Part shown: piece by piece, positions 63,441-64,000 of the stretch
Position numbering within the stretch: position 1 is the first letter of the stretch
Layout: each line of letters starts with the position of its first letter
Source of the DNA: Prosopocoilus inquinatus
Taxonomy: Eukaryota > Arthropoda > Insecta > Coleoptera > Lucanidae
Direction of reading: 5' to 3'
Assembly: GCA_036172665.1 (NCBI GenBank)
Contig: CM069871.1
Coordinates: 61,316,713 to 61,380,712, forward strand
DNA length: 64,000 nucleotides
Position numbers and translations under genes: made by a program
Notes under the pieces: model-generated
What the model was told of the DNA's origin: nothing
Seen by the model: the letters and a program-made list of their open reading frames with translations, nothing else
The model's database searches: none

Positions 63441-64000
63441 TTTTTTTTGAAAATGTTATCATTAAAAAAAATTATTTCAAGATTTCGGTTTCTCACATTT
63501 ATGGTTATTGCAGTTCGTTCCAAATGTTAGTTATCGTTTGGTTTCGCTGTTGCGTTTCACATTGTCTATCAAAAAAGGTCAAATACGTGGATTTCCAATT
63601 AAGCAAGAAGCAAGTTGTAAGTGTGTCATTTTCCCAATTCAAACAATTTTAGAAAATATGAAAATGTTTCCAGTTTTCATGCAACTTTTGGCGAAACAGA
63701 GGCGTTGAAGTATTGTGAAAAGCTTATCGAGTTTACGACATACCTACATTTTGACAATTGTGATAGACAATTACGAAGAACTATAGTTACATTAATTCTG
63801 AATGCTAGACCGACAGAAAGTTTACCAAACGTTAAAGCTGACTACCAGAAATAGCGATTTAAACAAATCATGGATTATTCTTTCCAAAAAGGCAATTTTT
63901 AATACTTTTCTTGAACAATTGCAAGTATCAGTGTCAGTCGTACATGTAAGTCGGTGATGTAAGCTGTGTAAGTGCCTCATGTAATTATTTTTTTAATACA
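63441..64000. other. no recognised gene
   Basis: Two overlapping plus-strand frames (63508-63708, 63621-63854) lack known domains. The second (GETEALKYCEKLIEF...) looks somewhat protein-like but has no support. Confidence 0.35.

Noticed and set aside
63258..63530. 90-codon frame containing AEAPSRAETAVQRLLEVF-like sequence
   Set aside because: It runs straight through the hammerhead and its stems; the open frame follows from the ribozyme sequence, and the other copies do not keep it open.
1..64000. CRISPR arrays, operons, ribosomal RNA genes, endogenous viral genes
   Set aside because: No regularly spaced repeat-spacer pattern, no rRNA-like conserved words and no recognisable viral protein were seen on either strand.

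Overview
The window looks like intergenic or intronic DNA from an arthropod, most likely an insect. It is AT-rich, has no operons or ribosome-binding sites, and is packed with TA-flanked Tc1/mariner elements, PIF/Harbinger and hAT-like miniature elements, LINE 3' ends, a solo LTR and simple repeats. I cannot name the species. No complete host protein-coding gene is visible. Most long open frames are transposase or reverse-transcriptase relics, or frames that run through inverted repeats.

Layout. 1-5.6 kb holds a 1,291-bp mariner copy and a solo mariner end. 5.65-5.99 kb holds an inverted repeat whose arms are tRNA-like. 6.5-10.6 kb holds LINE 3' ends and foldback elements. 12.67-15.89 kb is a nest of three or four long-TIR elements. 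16.6-20.2 kb holds a Harbinger-like MITE, a diverged A-rich array and a GC-rich palindrome flanked by 18-bp direct repeats. 22.2-25.05 kb holds two broken mariner copies. 25.5-26.3 kb is a GC-rich, promoter-like block. 27.3-30.5 kb is low-complexity and satellite-like. 32.17-34.76 kb is a foldback element with a Tc1-like element, carrying an open but catalytically broken transposase, inserted in it. 35.58-36.14 kb is a foldback element. A relative at 37.56-41.78 kb is split by a LINE relic, a solo LTR and further elements. 45.9-49.1 kb is a run of MITEs and the hammerhead region. 50.3-50.9 kb is a possible promoter and first exon. 51.8-58.5 kb holds foldbacks, a Tc1 relic and a MITE with CRE-like repeats. 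59.1-62.6 kb holds a GC-rich block, a Tc1 relic, and a Harbinger element inside a pogo-like element. 63.2-63.4 kb holds a third hammerhead.

The most interesting system is a family of hammerhead-ribozyme repeats. The copy at 48,009-48,073 (minus) has the whole type I fold: a two-part stem I, the CUGANGA and GAA(A) core boxes, a 5-bp stem II, a very short stem III and a GUC cleavage site. A second, same-strand copy lies with its predicted cleavage site 313 bp away. A third lies at 63,342-63,406 (plus). A 5'-truncated copy at 31 kb starts at the predicted cleavage position. This matches the architecture known for Penelope-like retroelements and retrozymes. No reverse transcriptase of that class is visible here, so these are probably non-autonomous copies or terminal-repeat remnants.

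Insertions repeatedly sit inside older insertions, and more than fifteen long inverted repeats could fold as hairpin RNA if transcribed. All homology calls are by eye from recalled family motifs; no search was run.
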